Source: Tamarix chinensis
Lineage: Eukaryota; Streptophyta; Magnoliopsida; Caryophyllales; Tamaricaceae
DNA length: 64,000 nt
Assembly: GCA_030549775.1 (NCBI GenBank)
Contig: CM060174.1
Location: 51,462,707 to 51,526,706, forward strand
Direction of reading: 5' to 3'
Both the position numbers and the translations under genes were made by a program. Of the stretch, positions 11,961-24,641 are shown in pieces. The notes beneath the pieces are model-generated. The model was not told the origin of the DNA and made no database searches. It saw only the letters and a list, made by a program, of their open reading frames with translations. How positions within the stretch are numbered: position 1 is the stretch's first letter; the number at the start of each line of letters is the position of its first letter.

Positions 11961-13080
11961 ATTGTTAGTATCTTATTCATGTCTTATTCACTAGGTACTT
12001 TCTTACTAGGCATGCATGCCCCATTGGACTTCCCATTCTCACCATTTCACTCCAGCTCACCTAAAAAGCCCTGTCCCATATCTTATGATTTCTATGCATC
12101 TTAGGACTCCCGGATTTCTTTCCCACCTTTCCCTTCCTCATCATGGAAAACCCAAACTCTTATGTACGTGGGTTAAGGCCCACTTTCCCATGTCTTTGCT
12201 TTAACCTACCATTGCCTTCTAGGGTTTTCCCTCAGAAACCCTAATCTAGCCTATGTGGCCTAACCTCTCCCTATCATACACCACACATGCTCCCTTTGCT
12301 TCTAACACCATCACTCCACTCAATCTACACCCAACATCACAACCTTACTTTCCATCCTTCAGATGTGATCATGAAGACCCTAGTTGACGACCCCAAACCC
12401 TAGTACTTCTCCTTTCTTTTATATCATCCCCTCATCACACACACACCTCCCTCTTTTCCACTTGACTCATTCCCCCCCTTCTTGTGAAACCCTTCCAGTC
12501 TCAGCCCACACTCCAACTACTCTGCATCAAATCACCCTTCCACACAATTCCCCCACTTAGGTTTTTTCCCACAAAACCTAAGTCCCCCATGCACACCTTT
12601 ACCAACCCATCTACTATTTTTCACCCATGGACTTCAATTACCCAAAGTACTCTTCCCTCACCTTTATAAACCCTTAAATCACCTTTTCCCATGTAAATGT
12701 TGCCCCATGCAAGATTTATTTCAACCTCTCATTTTATTTATAATATCCTTTTATTTGTCCACCCATAAGTCATAAGGTACTTAGGCCCTTCTCAATTCCC
12801 TCTAATTATAACACTTTCTTTACTTGTTTTATCTTCCTACAATCTCATCATACTACTTAAGGACTGCTAGTATATATGTCATATAGGGAAACAATACATA
12901 AGGCATAACACAAAATACAAGTCATATCACCATATTACACATGTCATAACACATATATAACTTACCTCAACTTCATGCTTAACAAGATGCGCTACAAGCA
13001 TATAATCCATAACCACATCAGATACAAGCATATAACCAAACACGTATGAACACATAACACACAATTTGGCCTTAACCACA

Positions 13081-13137
13081 TCCTTACCTAGATAGAAACC
13101 AAGCTTGGAGCATGAATCCTACGCCTCCTTAGGGGAA
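13081..13137 (-). other. Conserved block of family A in A-4
   Basis: The minus strand reads CCCTAAGGAGGCGTAGGAtt..., then TGCTCCAAG and, later, TAGGTAAGG. The same words in the same order occur in A-1 (26949-27021) and A-2 (38884-38957), although surrounding sequence is hard to align. Confidence 0.75.
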
Positions 13138-13224
13138 GGGTTTGGTTCACCTATAAGAGTGGAACACTAATGTTAAATTTTCTCTTATTTATTGTATTAT
13201 CTCCTAACTAATTATTAGTAAAAG

Positions 13225-13411
13225 AATAATAATAGTAATGATAATAATAATAGCCTTAATAATAATAAGCTTAGTATTATTATTGATACTAATAATAATA
13301 ATAGTAGTAATAATAACCACAATAAGATTAATAGTAGTAATGATGATGATGATGATAATAATAATAATAATGGCAGAAATAGAAATAATAATAATAATGA
13401 AGATAATAATA

Positions 13412-13467
<56 letters not shown>

Positions 13468-13470
13468 TAA
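13225..13470 (+). repeat. (AAT)n microsatellite-like stretch
   Basis: AAT/ATA triplets dominate, nearly pure at 13409-13463. A-1 (26280-26840) and A-2 (38040-38690) have TTA-rich stretches at the same LTR position. The poly-Asn frame over it is an artefact. Confidence 0.9.
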
Positions 13471-14075
13471 TAAGACTAAAAATAAAAATTATACAAAATA
13501 TTATATCTAAGTAAAATTAAGGGTTAAGGTACAACTAGGGGTGGAGGTGGCAGCTAGGGTGGCGGCGGCGGGAGTGGTGGTGAATTAAAAAGGTCTAAGA
13601 TTTGGTCTTGGAAGAGGGAAAGGGAGGTGGTGGTTGTGGGGTAGTAGGTTTCTTGGACCAAGAGGGTTGCAATAGTGGTGGTGACATGTCAAGGCGGTTC
13701 CGCAATTAGTGGTAGCTATGGTGGTTGAAGGTAAAGGAGAAGAAAGGAGGAGGACGGAGGGGGAGAAAGGTCAAAAAGGAAGGGTATGGGTAGGTAGGGG
13801 AATGTTTAATGGGTTAAGAGGGAGGTATCAGGGGTAGTGGTTTTGGTAGAGGAAACTGCCCACTTTGCACGACTAGGGAGGGCTATGTAGGGGGAGTTAG
13901 GGGCGGGGAGTGGCCTTTTTTTGGTGGAGGGTAATGCAGGGAGGAGTTTGGATGGTCGTTTGGACAGTGGCGATGCATGGTGGCAGTTGGGGATGCATTT
14001 GATAGGGAGGCGGAGGGAAGCATTGGGAATTTTTGGGTAGAGCAAAAAGAAGAGGAAGATGGGTTAGGGCTAGGG

Positions 14076-14083
14076 TATTTATA
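14076..14083 (-). promoter_or_regulatory. TATA box of A-4 LTR
   Basis: The minus strand reads CCTATAAATACCCTAG, at the same place relative to the CT-rich tract as the TATA boxes of A-1 and A-2. Confidence 0.6.
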
Positions 14084-14884
14084 GGTGGGGGGAGGAGAAA
14101 AAGACAATGGAGAATGACGACAAGGGAGTGAGAGGGACAAGTGGCTACTAACCGGTGGTGGCATGCCAGTCCAGGCCTACAGGTGTGTAGGTTCGTAAGG
14201 GGCAGAGAGTGGTTTTGGCAGGGCTGTTGGGAGGGTAGGTGATGGTATCAGGGTTGTAGAGGGGAGGGGACTAGTGTAGGGCAATGCCAGCTACACACCC
14301 TATAGGTTATATTGAGGGGAAGGTAAGGGGGAAAGGAGAGCCACTGTTGCAGCTTGCTATGCACACCAACGATTGAGGGGAGGGCCAGGTAGAAGACGAG
14401 GGTAGAAGGGAAAAACAAGAAAATGGCACAGATAAGAAGGGGAGGATGGGGGGGGGGTGCTAGGTTGTGCTATGGGGAAAGGAAAAATAAGAAAGGTGGG
14501 TTGGAATACAGGGGGAAAAAGAAGGAGACTGGTGGAAGGAGAGAAAAAGAAGAAAAAGGAGAAAAAGAAGAAGAAAAGGAATAAAAAGAGGGAAAAGGAA
14601 AATGAGGTGGTTGAAAATAATAAAATTATTAAAAATAAATACTTAAATTTTTTTATATTAATTTAGAACTTTTGTTTAGATTTTTATAAAATCCATTTTA
14701 GTTAGCAAATTGCCCTAACCTCCACTAATTTAATTCCTATATTATTTTTCTCTTTTTTATTATCTTAATCACTTCCATTATAGTAACATTATTGTAATAA
14801 AAATGTTATATTTAATTGATCTTAACTATCAATCCCTATTTTATAATCGATTCCTAAATTAAGGTTTTGGGGTATTACATCACA

Positions 14885-16440
14885 ATTACACTTAGCATGT
14901 GCAACAAGTCCTTTAAGCCTCAAGGTGACCTATAGAGGACAAGTAAGGTATTGTGAGTGTTTCACAGATGATATACCCATAAAATCACAAAAAATAAGAA
15001 AAATATAAATAATAAAACCACACCTAATACCCTTAACCATTTTTGTCTTAGAATATTTTACTTTCATACATGAAGATTATCAATCAACCAAGATTCTACA
15101 TTATGAGATTTAAAGGATCAATTTCAACATATGGTTCACACATAAACATGACTGGTATAGATAGATCAATATTATGGATACAAATCTACCATGCCTTAGT
15201 CATGTGAAGATCCATCCTCACTATGAATACCCTCTATTTTTTCTCTCTCGTAGATTCATGGTTACAAGTGAATAGAAACACTCAAGTATGTGAGATAATA
15301 TGATAAAGATAACAAGTGACTCACATATATTAACAAAGAAGGCTCATATTCTTGTGGATAAAACCTCATAAAATATATCAAATACCTACCAAACGAACCA
15401 AGCCATATGCTTAAATCTTGTAAATAATCTCCATCAGATCAAAGGCTACTCATCTTAATAATCAAATAGGACTTACTTATTATTTCTGATAGGTTTAAGG
15501 TATATAAGGGTACATAGTATTCTAGGATTGTGGTTCTAAAAAGGTAAAGAGCTAGTGAAACCCTAATAGTTAGATAAAATATAACCTTAAATCCACATCA
15601 ATAATATACATCTCCATCTTAACACCAAAACAGAACATGAAGAGAATTTTATCAACATCATCTCTATATCTCCTTCTCTTCATTAAATTGTATCATTTTC
15701 TTTTTTTCTTTTTTTATTAATTTTTAAAATTTTTTTTGATCTTCAAAAAATTTTTTCTTAAAATTTTTTATTCAATATATATTCCTCCACCAAACATAAT
15801 CAATCCCTTTCTTAGCATACATACATATATTTCTTTCATATACACTCATATACACAACCACTCTTTATCCATGATGATTTGATTCCCTTCCATTAGCTTT
15901 AAGGAAGGGTAAGGATAAGGTCTGAAGGTTATTTGATGTGGGCAATGAAGAAAAATATATATTTGATGTATAGGCTCAAATAGCTTCTATGAGGTGTACA
16001 TCATGTGTACATAAATTAGGGTTAAGCTATTTGGTCATGTGGTGGAAAAATTCTATGTTGCATTTACCATTTTATCAATCAGAGCATGTTTTGACTATAA
16101 GCTTCGAATAGCACAAGATTAAGTTCTTTTCTCCATAATTATTTGATATCCTAATTCCATAATCAATGCCTTTATATCCTTATTCATTAATTAGTGAATA
16201 TAGTGTTTTATTATTTATCCATAGTATAAGAATTGGTGATACAAGTAATGAGATTACATAACCGGGGTTTTAACATCAATTACAGAATTATTGATTATAT
16301 AATATTCCTTGTGGGTTCGATTCCTTCTTACCATATACTACGTATTTGGAAATTAGGATTTATTTATTAAATTTGTTGTGCATACGACAGCGGACCAGGG
16401 CTATTTTTGTGTTTATATTTTCACAAGGTACCTATTTTTT
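14885..16440 (-). mobile_element. Internal/LTR remnant of Tat/Athila-like element, non-coding
   Basis: This continues the host sequence of A-4 (TCACA duplication at its edge) and includes another GGACAAGTAAGG word near 14936. It is AT-rich with no recognisable protein. Around 16310-16430 a plus-strand CCTTGTGGGTTCGATTCC segment resembles U5 ends of Athila/Tat LTRs, which would mean a second LTR of opposite orientation. The assignment is tentative. Confidence 0.35.
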
Positions 16441-16489
16441 CTCTATTGGGTTGTAGTTAAAAAGGGTATATCCATATTATAAGGGGTAG

Positions 16490-16800
16490 GATAAACATTA
16501 TGGTAGGCCCATATGACATCGATGACACTTATAAGTGGGTACGATATCCCTATACAACCATCTTGACACTTTATGCCATAACTTAAGCAGGTGTAGTATC
16601 TTAATTGTGTTAGCTCTTATGGAAGACACTATTAAGGTGTGGTGGCTGTAATATCCCCTAAGAAAGCCCCCTTCATGTATCCTAATCACATGTGGTGGGT
16701 ATGATATCCCAATTGTGTTAGCATTTATACTCAAGTTGAAATAGGTGTGGTACCCTCTAGAAAAGCCCCCTCAATGTGTGATGACCATGTGTGGTGGGTT
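16490..16800 (+). repeat. Family C tandem units (GGTGGGTATGATATCCC type)
   Basis: Irregular units of about 80-110 bp contain GTGTGGTGGGTATGATATCCC-like words (longest shared run under 20 bp) and AGAAAGCCCCCT. The same unit type is found reversed at 41750-42130 and forward at 59540-59640, both inside family C LTRs. This is probably a C-copy fragment. Confidence 0.65.
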
Positions 16801-17347
16801 TGTTATCTCAACTCTATTTATGATGTCATTGTGACTTTCATTTATGGAGGAAAATTAGGTGTGGTCCATCATAAATCTTAATAAATAGAAGTGTAATATA
16901 GTATTGTAAATATGCTCTAGAACCAATGATAGTTAATAATTTGTATTATTATATTTAATAAAAATTATTTGATGCTATATATTCAAATGTTGTTATCCCT
17001 TTAATTATTTTTTATTTATATAGATAATAAAGTATGTGTCTATATTATGAAACTCTACTCAGTGAAAGAAATATTTGTGGGATCATGACTTGTATTTGTG
17101 TGTGTAGCCTTGCATGGATTGTTGCATACATGTGCTTATAGAAGCTTGGATCCAAAAGGAGATAAAGGGAGAAAACATACGAGGGTCCATGTTTGTGAAC
17201 AAGAATCTTGTTTTCTTATGGCACTTGGTTCTGCATTATTTTGGAAAAGTCGGGAGTTATGGATAAAATATGGGGGCAACATGTTTATGAACACTAATAG
17301 TGTTTTTTCCTATTTTCTAGCATTTTCTTGTGTTGATTATATACTTC

Positions 17348-17355
17348 TATAAATA
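17348..17355 (+). promoter_or_regulatory. TATA box of Copia 5' LTR
   Basis: CTATAAATAGACG. The partner LTR has CTATAAATAAATG at 21924-21936 in the same context. Confidence 0.75.
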
Positions 17356-17507
17356 GACGTCTATGAAACCTTACTGATAAGCATTACACCATCAAACCCT
17401 ATCTAAAACCTCTTTTCTAGTATTCTCTTGTGTTCATGAGAGAATTGTGTATTGAGTGATATTTTGAAGATTATTTAATTCTCCTTGTAATAACTAATGT
17501 TGTATGC

Positions 17508-17513
17508 AATAAA
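17508..17513 (+). promoter_or_regulatory. Polyadenylation signal of Copia 5' LTR
   Basis: AATAAA in GTATGCAATAAAGATC, mirrored by AATAAA at 31230-31235 in the 3' LTR (GTATGGAATAAAAATC). Confidence 0.65.
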
Positions 17514-17640
17514 GATCATCCTTGTTTCCCTAATTATCATCGTGTTCTAATTGTTATCTCAATTTGATCTTGGAATTTTCCTATTGCATGTTAGATTAGA
17601 TCCTAGGTATTCACATTTGGTGAATTTGTTTTTCATACAA

Positions 17641-17653
17641 TTAGTATCAAAGC
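17641..17653 (+). other. Copia primer-binding site (initiator tRNA-Met type)
   Basis: TTAGTATCAAAGC lies just after the LTR end. The usual plant Copia site is TTGGTATCAGAGC. The two differences are both G-to-A. Confidence 0.8.
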
Positions 17654-17657
17654 TTAA

Positions 17658-18374
17658 ATGAGTGATCAATATATTTTGGGATGGTATTTACAAGTTTAGA
17701 AAATGAGAGATTTGATCATTCGATCAATTTTAGGTTATGAGCATTGAAGATGAAGGCAATCCCTTGTTCAAAATGAATTTGGGAAGGCATTATCCAAAAA
17801 AGTGGAAAAGCTAGAAATGATGTCTTATGAGGAGTTTGGGGATATTAATTTGATGGCCCTATCACTATATACTTTTTTTTTATCAAATGAGGTTTTGCAA
17901 AAGGTGGCCAAATAGATAAGTTTTGTCGCCTTGTGTTTGAAGTTGGAATTCTTGTATATGATGAGATCTATATGAATTGTCTATTATTGAATACCTAGAT
18001 TTGTGAGCGTCACTCTTTGAAATCTCATATTGATGAATTTGTCTCTATAGTTTCGGAATTGTATAATATAGATGTTAACTTATATGACTAGGATTTAGCT
18101 ATTATGTTGCATTCTTTTTTCTATTGCTTATAAGCATTTTCATAAGATTATATTATATGGGAGGGATGCATTAGTTATTGCATATGTTAATAATCCTTGC
18201 TATAGCATGAATTGATTGAGAATAAATTAATTCAAGGATTTCCAAGTTACTTATATGGTGAGGGACTTGTAGCAAGGGGGTCTAGTGATAATAAGAACTC
18301 TAAATTGAGGATAAATAGGTTCAAGGCCATGGTCTAACATGGTTATTGCATGAAAGGTCATATTATAATATACT
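17658..18374 (+). pseudogene. Copia gag remnant (UBN2-type)
   Basis: The ATG at 17658 follows the primer-binding site. In a frame interrupted by stops, the segment around 17776-17910 reads NEFGKALSKKVEKLEMM, then YEEFGDINLMALSLYTFF and LSNEVLQKVAK. This matches the conserved part of plant Copia capsid (gag_pre/UBN2 type: Q-N-x-L-x-x-A-L ... A-L-x-x-I-x-x-x-L-x-x-x-V). Further downstream HSLKSHIDEFVSIVSELYNI (about 18012-18071) corresponds to the family's helix before the zinc knuckle, and a weak knuckle-like stretch lies near 18340-18360. The copy is then interrupted at 18374 by A-3. Protease, integrase, RT and RNase H are not found before the 3' LTR, so the rest was lost. Confidence 0.8.
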
Positions 18375-18464
18375 TGTAACACTTTGGTTTTTAGGACTTG
18401 AAAATTTTGTTTACAAAGTTAATAATGGAAGCTAAAATAATAAAAATGAAAGGTGTTACTACCA

Positions 18465-18509
18465 CACTTGGTATAAGTCCGACTTCTTCTAGCATTCTCA
18501 TACTAAGTG
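18465..18509 (-). other. Conserved 3'-proximal stem-loop of A-3
   Basis: CACTTGGTATAAG (18465-18477) pairs with CTCATACTAAGTG (18497-18509). Of 13 positions, 11 are Watson-Crick and two are wobble on the element's sense strand. Confidence 0.8.
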
Positions 18510-19369
18510 TTAAGGCAAAAATCATTAATCTGTTTACAATTAATAACATTATTACAAGAAACCAGATAAAAAAGAAAATAGATAAGTGTCAAACTAATTG
18601 AAAGAAACATTAGTGATCTACAAAACTCTAAAGAGATAAAGATAGGATGGCACAAACTTCCCAATACAACCAAAATCAAATATATTCAAAGACATCAGAT
18701 AGTCTTAGTCTCTCAAACTAAATTACCAGCTTTTGACTAAACTCGCAAGCCAATCTACAAAGACCACTACTCATTGAATAAGCAATGGCCTAGGAAATGA
18801 ACCCTTTAGTACAACGGTACTGAATAACTCTTTATATTAAACAAAAATGAAAACTAAGCATGGAAAACTTATACGGCATCCCAATAATACATGGTACAAA
18901 ACTCTAAAATATAAACGTGTCACTTGAAATATGAGAATCATTAATATAACCCTATACCACCAAGGCCATATACTATTCATACCCGTTCATGTAGAGTAAA
19001 CTAAAACTTACCAATAGAAAATCCAAGAGATACCCTTTATAGTATAATTAGAAACAACTTCAACCCTTAACCATTACAATAACAATATATCACATACCTC
19101 ATTATTAATTCTAATAAATCTCATTATATAGGTAGGCTCACAAGCACACACCAATAATAATTCATAGCATCATAAGTTGGCACAAAGGCTGTTACTAAAA
19201 CACAAGTAAGCACAAAGGTTGATAGTGAACCAAAGGTAGGCATAAAGGATGCTACTAACTAATCTAATAATTATTTAAATTTTATAATAAGCATTCCTAA
19301 TTTTATTTATGTTTAGTTCAGGAACATCACTACTTTTAAAATGGTGAAAAGGTCTAAAGCGCCTCCTAG

Positions 19370-19860
19370 GAAAACACACTTAAGCCACTATTATCATCTG
19401 ATGGAATAGAATCAATACCTTTCGAGGAAAAATGTACTTGAGCCACTATTATTAAAATAGTGGAACGGTATGAATCACCTCTCGGGGACAACACACTTGA
19501 GCCACTATTATTTTCAAGCAAAACAAAGCAAACACCTTAGTCCTAACTCACATAATCTTCAACTTTAAATGATTAATGCATTAACCTTTAAATACTTATT
19601 TCAACCACATTCTTATTTACATTGTGTGTAGGGCCCCACTATTCTTAATCTAGAGGTAACAAACTAAGGCACATCTTAGGGACAACACACCTGAACCACT
19701 ATTATCTTCTGGTAGAAAGGACCCAACATATATTAGGGAAAAACACTCATGAGCCACTATTCTTAAATTAGTTGAATAACCTAAAGCACCTCTCAAGGAC
19801 AACACACCTGAACCACTATTATTGTCTGGTGGAACAAAACTGACACCTCGACTTAACTCA
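19370..19860 (-). repeat. Two-hairpin tandem array of A-3
   Basis: Units on the minus strand read CCACCAGACAATAATAGTGG, then (C/T)TCAAGTGTGTTGTCC(C/T)(C/T)GAG variants. The consensus second stem is close to CTCAAGG/CCTTGAG, different in sequence from A-1/A-2 stems but in the same position. Six or more units are visible. Confidence 0.7.
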
Positions 19861-20165
19861 TGTGATATTTTACTCTAAATAGTTAGTATCTTTTTTAGTG
19901 TTGTTAATATAAGGTCATATTACCAGGCTCATTCAATATGTAGGTATTAAGTTGATAAACACATAAGCTAACTACATAATTATCAAGGCTAACCTTGGCA
20001 CAATATTTTACATCTAGGCGCATTACGCCATAAATGGTAAAAATGCCCCAAATTTCATAATTACAACATTGCCATCCTCTTTAATTATGAAATCCATTTC
20101 ATTTACCAATTTATCGTGAAAAGGATAAAAGAAATAATAAAATTATTTCTCATATGATTTAAATT

Positions 20166-20169
<4 letters not shown>

Positions 20170-20201
<32 letters not shown>

Positions 20202-20224
20202 TAGATATATAGATAGATATATGT
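20170..20224 (+). repeat. (TA)n / (GATA)n microsatellite
   Basis: About 15 TA repeats followed by interrupted GATA units, in the AT-rich part of A-3. Confidence 0.95.
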
Positions 20225-21565
20225 ATATAACTCTAACATGCATATTTAATATATCCATAGTCACATAATCTCATGCTTAACAATATATAATACACATTGG
20301 AGATGCTTGTCATGGTAAGAATATTAATATACATAAAATCACCAAATTTTCTCTTGGATACACAACCATGATTATGATTCCATAACTTCATCTAACATGC
20401 TCGTCCTATTAATTCCCACATACATCTTATACAATATCATATTAATCATTTTGCCATACTTTTGTACCCAAAATATTTTAAATATGATAACATGCTCTTT
20501 CTACCAATTTTTAGGATATAAAATATAACACATAATTATAACATAATAAATCATGCTTAACATATTTTAAACAAAAAAATCCTAATGTGATATCATGCAC
20601 AATTTACTATTTTAATATGGTATAAAAGTTATAATATGGCAAACATACTTAACATAGGTCTTAAATCAAAACATTTATGTTTAACATTTTAGTAGGGTAT
20701 AATAGTTTCTTGAATTCCAATAAAATGTAAACTAGCGGTATCCCACTTAATAATATAAGATCCCGCTAATCAACTTTTATACTTAAAAATAATATAAAAA
20801 TTACCAAGTTAATATTTAACGAATAATATACTAATTATAATAAAAAATATTTAATTTTATAAAATTAACAAAATACCCTTAATTATTAATAATAGGTGCC
20901 AAACATTTAAAGCACATAGAACTCATGTTGCACGTGCATCATGAATCATACACACGCAAGGGGATTTGGTTGGGTTGGTTGGGTGAGGCAGTTGTGGAAA
21001 TGGTGGTTGTGTAGTTTTTCCGGTCATTGGTAAAGGGAGATAGTGGTGATGTTGGTGCAACACAGTGAGGGAGGAGCAGCGGTAGATGGTAGTGGGTTAG
21101 TGGGATGTAAGCTAAAAAGAAGGGTTGGGATGCTGGTGGCTGGAGATGGTTGTAGTGTAGGGTGGTGTAGGAAGTTTCAATGGTCGGTGTTGTGTGGGCT
21201 AGTGTGGAGGAGGCTCAGCTGGGATAGTGTAGGAAGGAGGTAAGGAAAAGGAAACAGTAGAGAGGGTCAAAGAGGGTGGTGGTTGTATGTGGTGGGAGGT
21301 GCCAAAGTGAAAGGGAAAGCATATGATGAGATGTAGGAGAATTTTCCAAAGGGGGGAAGGCTTGTGGTGAGATGTGCCAAAAGTAGGAAGGTAGGGAATG
21401 GAAAAATGGTCATAGGGAAGGAGAAGGAAAGAAGAAAAGAGGAGGAGAGGAAGGGTAAACTTAGCGATGGAGGCTAGGATGGGGTGTGTATAGTGGCAAT
21501 GCATAGCTAGAGGTTGTAGTGTGTGTTGGTTGTTGTTTGGAGGGATGGATGGTGCCTTCAAGGTG

Positions 21566-21981
21566 GTGACTGATAGATAAAATATTTTCCATATTTTTAC
21601 CTTGATTTGCCTTCACTTTGTGAATTTGTTTTACACGAATCATAAGAATAATCATAGTTCAAGTGTTGTTTGCATTAATGCTCTCTTAGTACTTGTTCTT
21701 CAAAATTTGCATAAAAACACACAAATGGAAGGAGGTTGTGAATTAAATCAGAGAAAAAAAATATGAAAGGCATTGAAGGAAGATAATCAACCTTGTATGA
21801 TTATGGAGAAGTTAAGAAAGTTAAGGAGCTGAAAAGAGGATGAAAGAAACCAAAAAGGATAATCAACCTTAGGCCATATTTTTTTCCTGTTTTCTGCCAT
21901 TTTCTTATTCCAATTATGTAATTCTATAAATAAATGTGTATGAATCCCTAGCAATAAGCTATACATCATGGATCCCTATCA
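21566..21981 (+). mobile_element. Copia 3' LTR, first part
   Basis: The segment from about 21880 on (TTTTTCCTGTTTTCTGCCAT, TATA box at 21925-21932, GCAATAAGCTATACATCAT) corresponds to 17295-17395 of the 5' LTR. It breaks at CCCTATCA (21981), where B-2 is inserted, and resumes at 31123. The start is uncertain. Confidence 0.75.
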
Positions 21982-24641
21982 TATAACACCCACACTTTTC
22001 ACTACTAAAACGTTTTGCTTTACAACAATGTAGAAGCAAAAATACAAGTCTAACCTATGAAAAATAGGGTTTTATTGGCATATCTAAGATAAGATATGGG
22101 CCTCACCACCAATATCATATTAGATATAAGGCTAAGTATCCTACCAATAAAACACAAGGATAACTAAAGTTCACAAGAAATCATTTAGAGATAGGAAAAA
22201 TCTATGTTTACAACCAAGGGCTATATATTCCAAAAACCATGCAAGATATATTAGAAGAAAATGCTACTTAGAAAAAATCATTTCCAAATGATAAGTGCCT
22301 TGATCACTCAAGGGTATATAAGAGAGTCTCCGAGAATGCATGCCCTCATCCACATAACTATACTGAGAGGAGGATGGACCGCTCACTGGTTGTCCTAAAA
22401 AAACCTACAATGAAGCTCCTCCCTATGGTATTGAGAAGAGGATTGCTACAACAATCCCATCAGTATGCATACATATTGAGTAAATTAATCTACCACTATC
22501 ATGGAGGTTATAGTACAGGTAATACCCACACCACATGCTCATGGAATGACCTACCAAAATGTACATGTGATTCCCCTATTATGTTATTCACGTACAATCA
22601 CACAAGTCATACAATATATATTTAAATCCACTAAAACATGCTTGGTTATAATCATACCATCACACAAAGGTATACAAATTATAACATATATAGAACCTTC
22701 CTAAGGAATATCGATTACTTAGACTATAAATACAATAGTGTTTAGAGTATAACTTAATGTGTAATGTCAAATCAGAGTTACATATATGACCTTCCAATCC
22801 TGGATTTTACAATAGGTGGATCACAATTATGATATTAATAGATCATGTGATCATTTATGGAAACATGATGGAAACACATATGTGCACCCAAAAGGGGCAT
22901 TCAAGGGAAACTTGTGATTAACATCGGATGTAAGGAAGGTAACCACGATTCATACAACATATTCATCCTTAAGTGTGGTGTGAGCTCTTTAACTACTTAT
23001 AGATCAAAACAAGTCTCATATGAGCAAAATAACCATATCAAGATCAGGTATAAATAAGATAAGGTTAATTAATACTTCTTGGGTTTCATTCTGGATATTT
23101 CTTTGTGTTAGGTGAAAATAGAACTCCCTTATGAAATTATTGGGCAATAGGTGATTAAATAATTATTTACCCTTAGTTATTGAGCATTAGGTGATCATAG
23201 AATTATTTACCCCAAGTTATTGAGCAATAGGTGTGATTATTCCCTATGGTATCTCTATACCATGGAAGTAAAACCAAATAAATGGACATAACATGTCATC
23301 TCATACAGAAGTAATATGGTGGACATAGGTCTTGACTCATGCTAAATAACTATCTTGTGGTTACTAGACACTTTAGTATTGATAGCCCATAGTACATTAT
23401 TAGTGTCTAGAATAAGAAAGTCACCAAGATCAAATAGGATACCGCCTTAAGGCACCCGATGGTAAAAAGCTTGAAGGTAGACTAACCCCTAGTAGCTAAT
23501 TGATGATCAAATAATCCAGACCTCTCATGGTACTCGTTCTACTTTAAGTGATTAATATCTTATTGTACCAGGATATCATATCACATAAAGTCCTACAAAT
23601 AATATCACACCAAATAACAATCCATTTCAATTTAATACACCTATATAAGGTTCTCACATCACTAAGTGTTTCCATTTAGGGCATCTTCAAGTGATCATTC
23701 CATTACGTGATCAATTATGCCAAGGGGTAGAATAAATATTCAAGCCATCATTTGATTTCCATTTATTCCCTTTTTCTCACAATTAAAATCTATGTCAAAG
23801 CCTAGGGCCAAGGTCAAAGCCATAGTTCACTTCTTAACTACAATCTTAACATTCATTAAAGGATGCTCTAATTAATCCATAAGGCTAAGGATGAAGGTCC
23901 AATTAGTGGTCAACTTGAGTCCAACACTAACTCATAATTATTTATCCATTTATTTCAATAGCTAAGTGAAAGTCACTTTTTATAGATAAGGTCAACTTAG
24001 GGCAACCATATATGTCCATATCATTTTCCTTTATTCTTGCTAAGTCGTATAGCTTATAAGGTTTCACATTTTAAGGTCCTGATATAAGTCACTAGAGGTA
24101 TACTATTAATCGTATTGATTAATTACGTAAGTAATAACCATAAGAAGAGTCTATTTTTAACCATCTAATCATCTACTGATCAAGGGAATGGCCCAAATGA
24201 TAAATTAAGGTCAACATTGGTCAAGTAGGATAAATTTCGCTTTACGAACTTTAATACATTATTTAAACTTTATTAATATAGGTAAATTCATAGCTACTAG
24301 AATCTTGGGACATTATCCAAGCATAATAAAACTTGAAACATCACATATAGGAAGAAATACGTAAGAAAAGAAAAATGGGCCAAGACCGGTCGATGGGTTT
24401 CCAAAACCAATCAATGGGTCTTGGTGACTAGTCAATTGATTTCATTTATTGTTCGATTGGTCAGGGTGCTGCTAACAATCCCAGTGGTGTTGAACCATTG
24501 GGTTGGTTAACCTCATTGGTTGACTATTCTAAGAACCAGTGGATTGGTTTGGTTAAACCTATCAATATGTCTAACTCGACGCTAAGACTACTAGGGTCAT
24601 AGACCAACTAGTCGATTGGTTGACCCAACCGATTAACTATT
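21982..24641 (-). mobile_element. Family B LTR (copy B-2), 3' part
   Basis: Starts TATAACACCCACAC, the reverse of an LTR 3' end. It matches B-1 over much of its length and carries a 40-bp tandem repeat and the CAATTGGTT motif cluster at 24380-24640. It is interrupted at 24641 by A-1, which duplicated CTATT, and continues at 29307. The total without A-1 is about 4.5 kb. The flanking five bases (TATCA left, TGTTT right; TATCT at this spot in the 5' Copia LTR) are compatible with a heavily mutated target duplication. Confidence 0.7.
23137..23240 (-). repeat. 40-bp tandem repeat in B-2, about 2.5 units
   Basis: TTATTGGGCAATAGGTG (23137), TTATTGAGCATTAGGTG (23177) and TTATTGAGCAATAGGTG (23217) are spaced exactly 40 bp. 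The array occupies the LTR position where family A has its hairpin array. Confidence 0.85.

Larger units (their letters stand above)
10944..14879 (-). mobile_element. Solo LTR, family A (copy A-4), 3.94 kb
   Basis: The element runs from TGTAACACCTCT to TTTTGGGGTATTACA. It is flanked on both sides by the 5-bp duplication TCACA (10939-10943 and 14880-14884), so both ends are true. On the minus strand the order is AT-rich start, CT-rich promoter part with TATA box (14076-14083), AT repeats (13225-13470), conserved block (13081-13137), hairpin-unit array (11560-11960) and the 3' stem-loop (11022-11066). No coding region was recognised. The copy is more diverged from A-1 and A-2 than those are from each other. 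It sits inside the Tat/Athila-like element's 3' non-coding part. Confidence 0.85.
17000..17639 (+). mobile_element. Ty1/Copia 5' LTR
   Basis: From about 17290 the sequence matches the two halves of the 3' LTR (21880-21981 and 31123-31361), including the TATA box and AATAAA signal. It ends TCATACA at 17639, one base before a primer-binding site. The start is not resolved. 17000 is estimated from the total length of the 3' copy. Confidence 0.75.
18375..21565 (-). mobile_element. Family A LTR (copy A-3), 5' end lost
   Basis: TGTAACACTTTGG at 18375 is the LTR 3' end seen in reverse. The preceding five bases are ATACT. The order of parts is the same as in A-4: 3' stem-loop (18465-18509), hairpin-unit array (19370-19860), AT-rich part, purine-rich part (20930-21560). 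The AT-rich 5' terminal part and the second target duplication are absent, so about 0.3 kb is missing at the right edge. It is inserted in the Copia gag and no coding content was recognised. Confidence 0.75.

Noticed and set aside
13238..13510. Frame of Ile, Met and poly-Asn
   Set aside because: Translation of an AAT/ATA microsatellite in A-4.
17098..17352. 84-codon frame with a hydrophobic C-terminal end
   Set aside because: It lies within the U3 part of the Copia 5' LTR and is not conserved in the 3' LTR.
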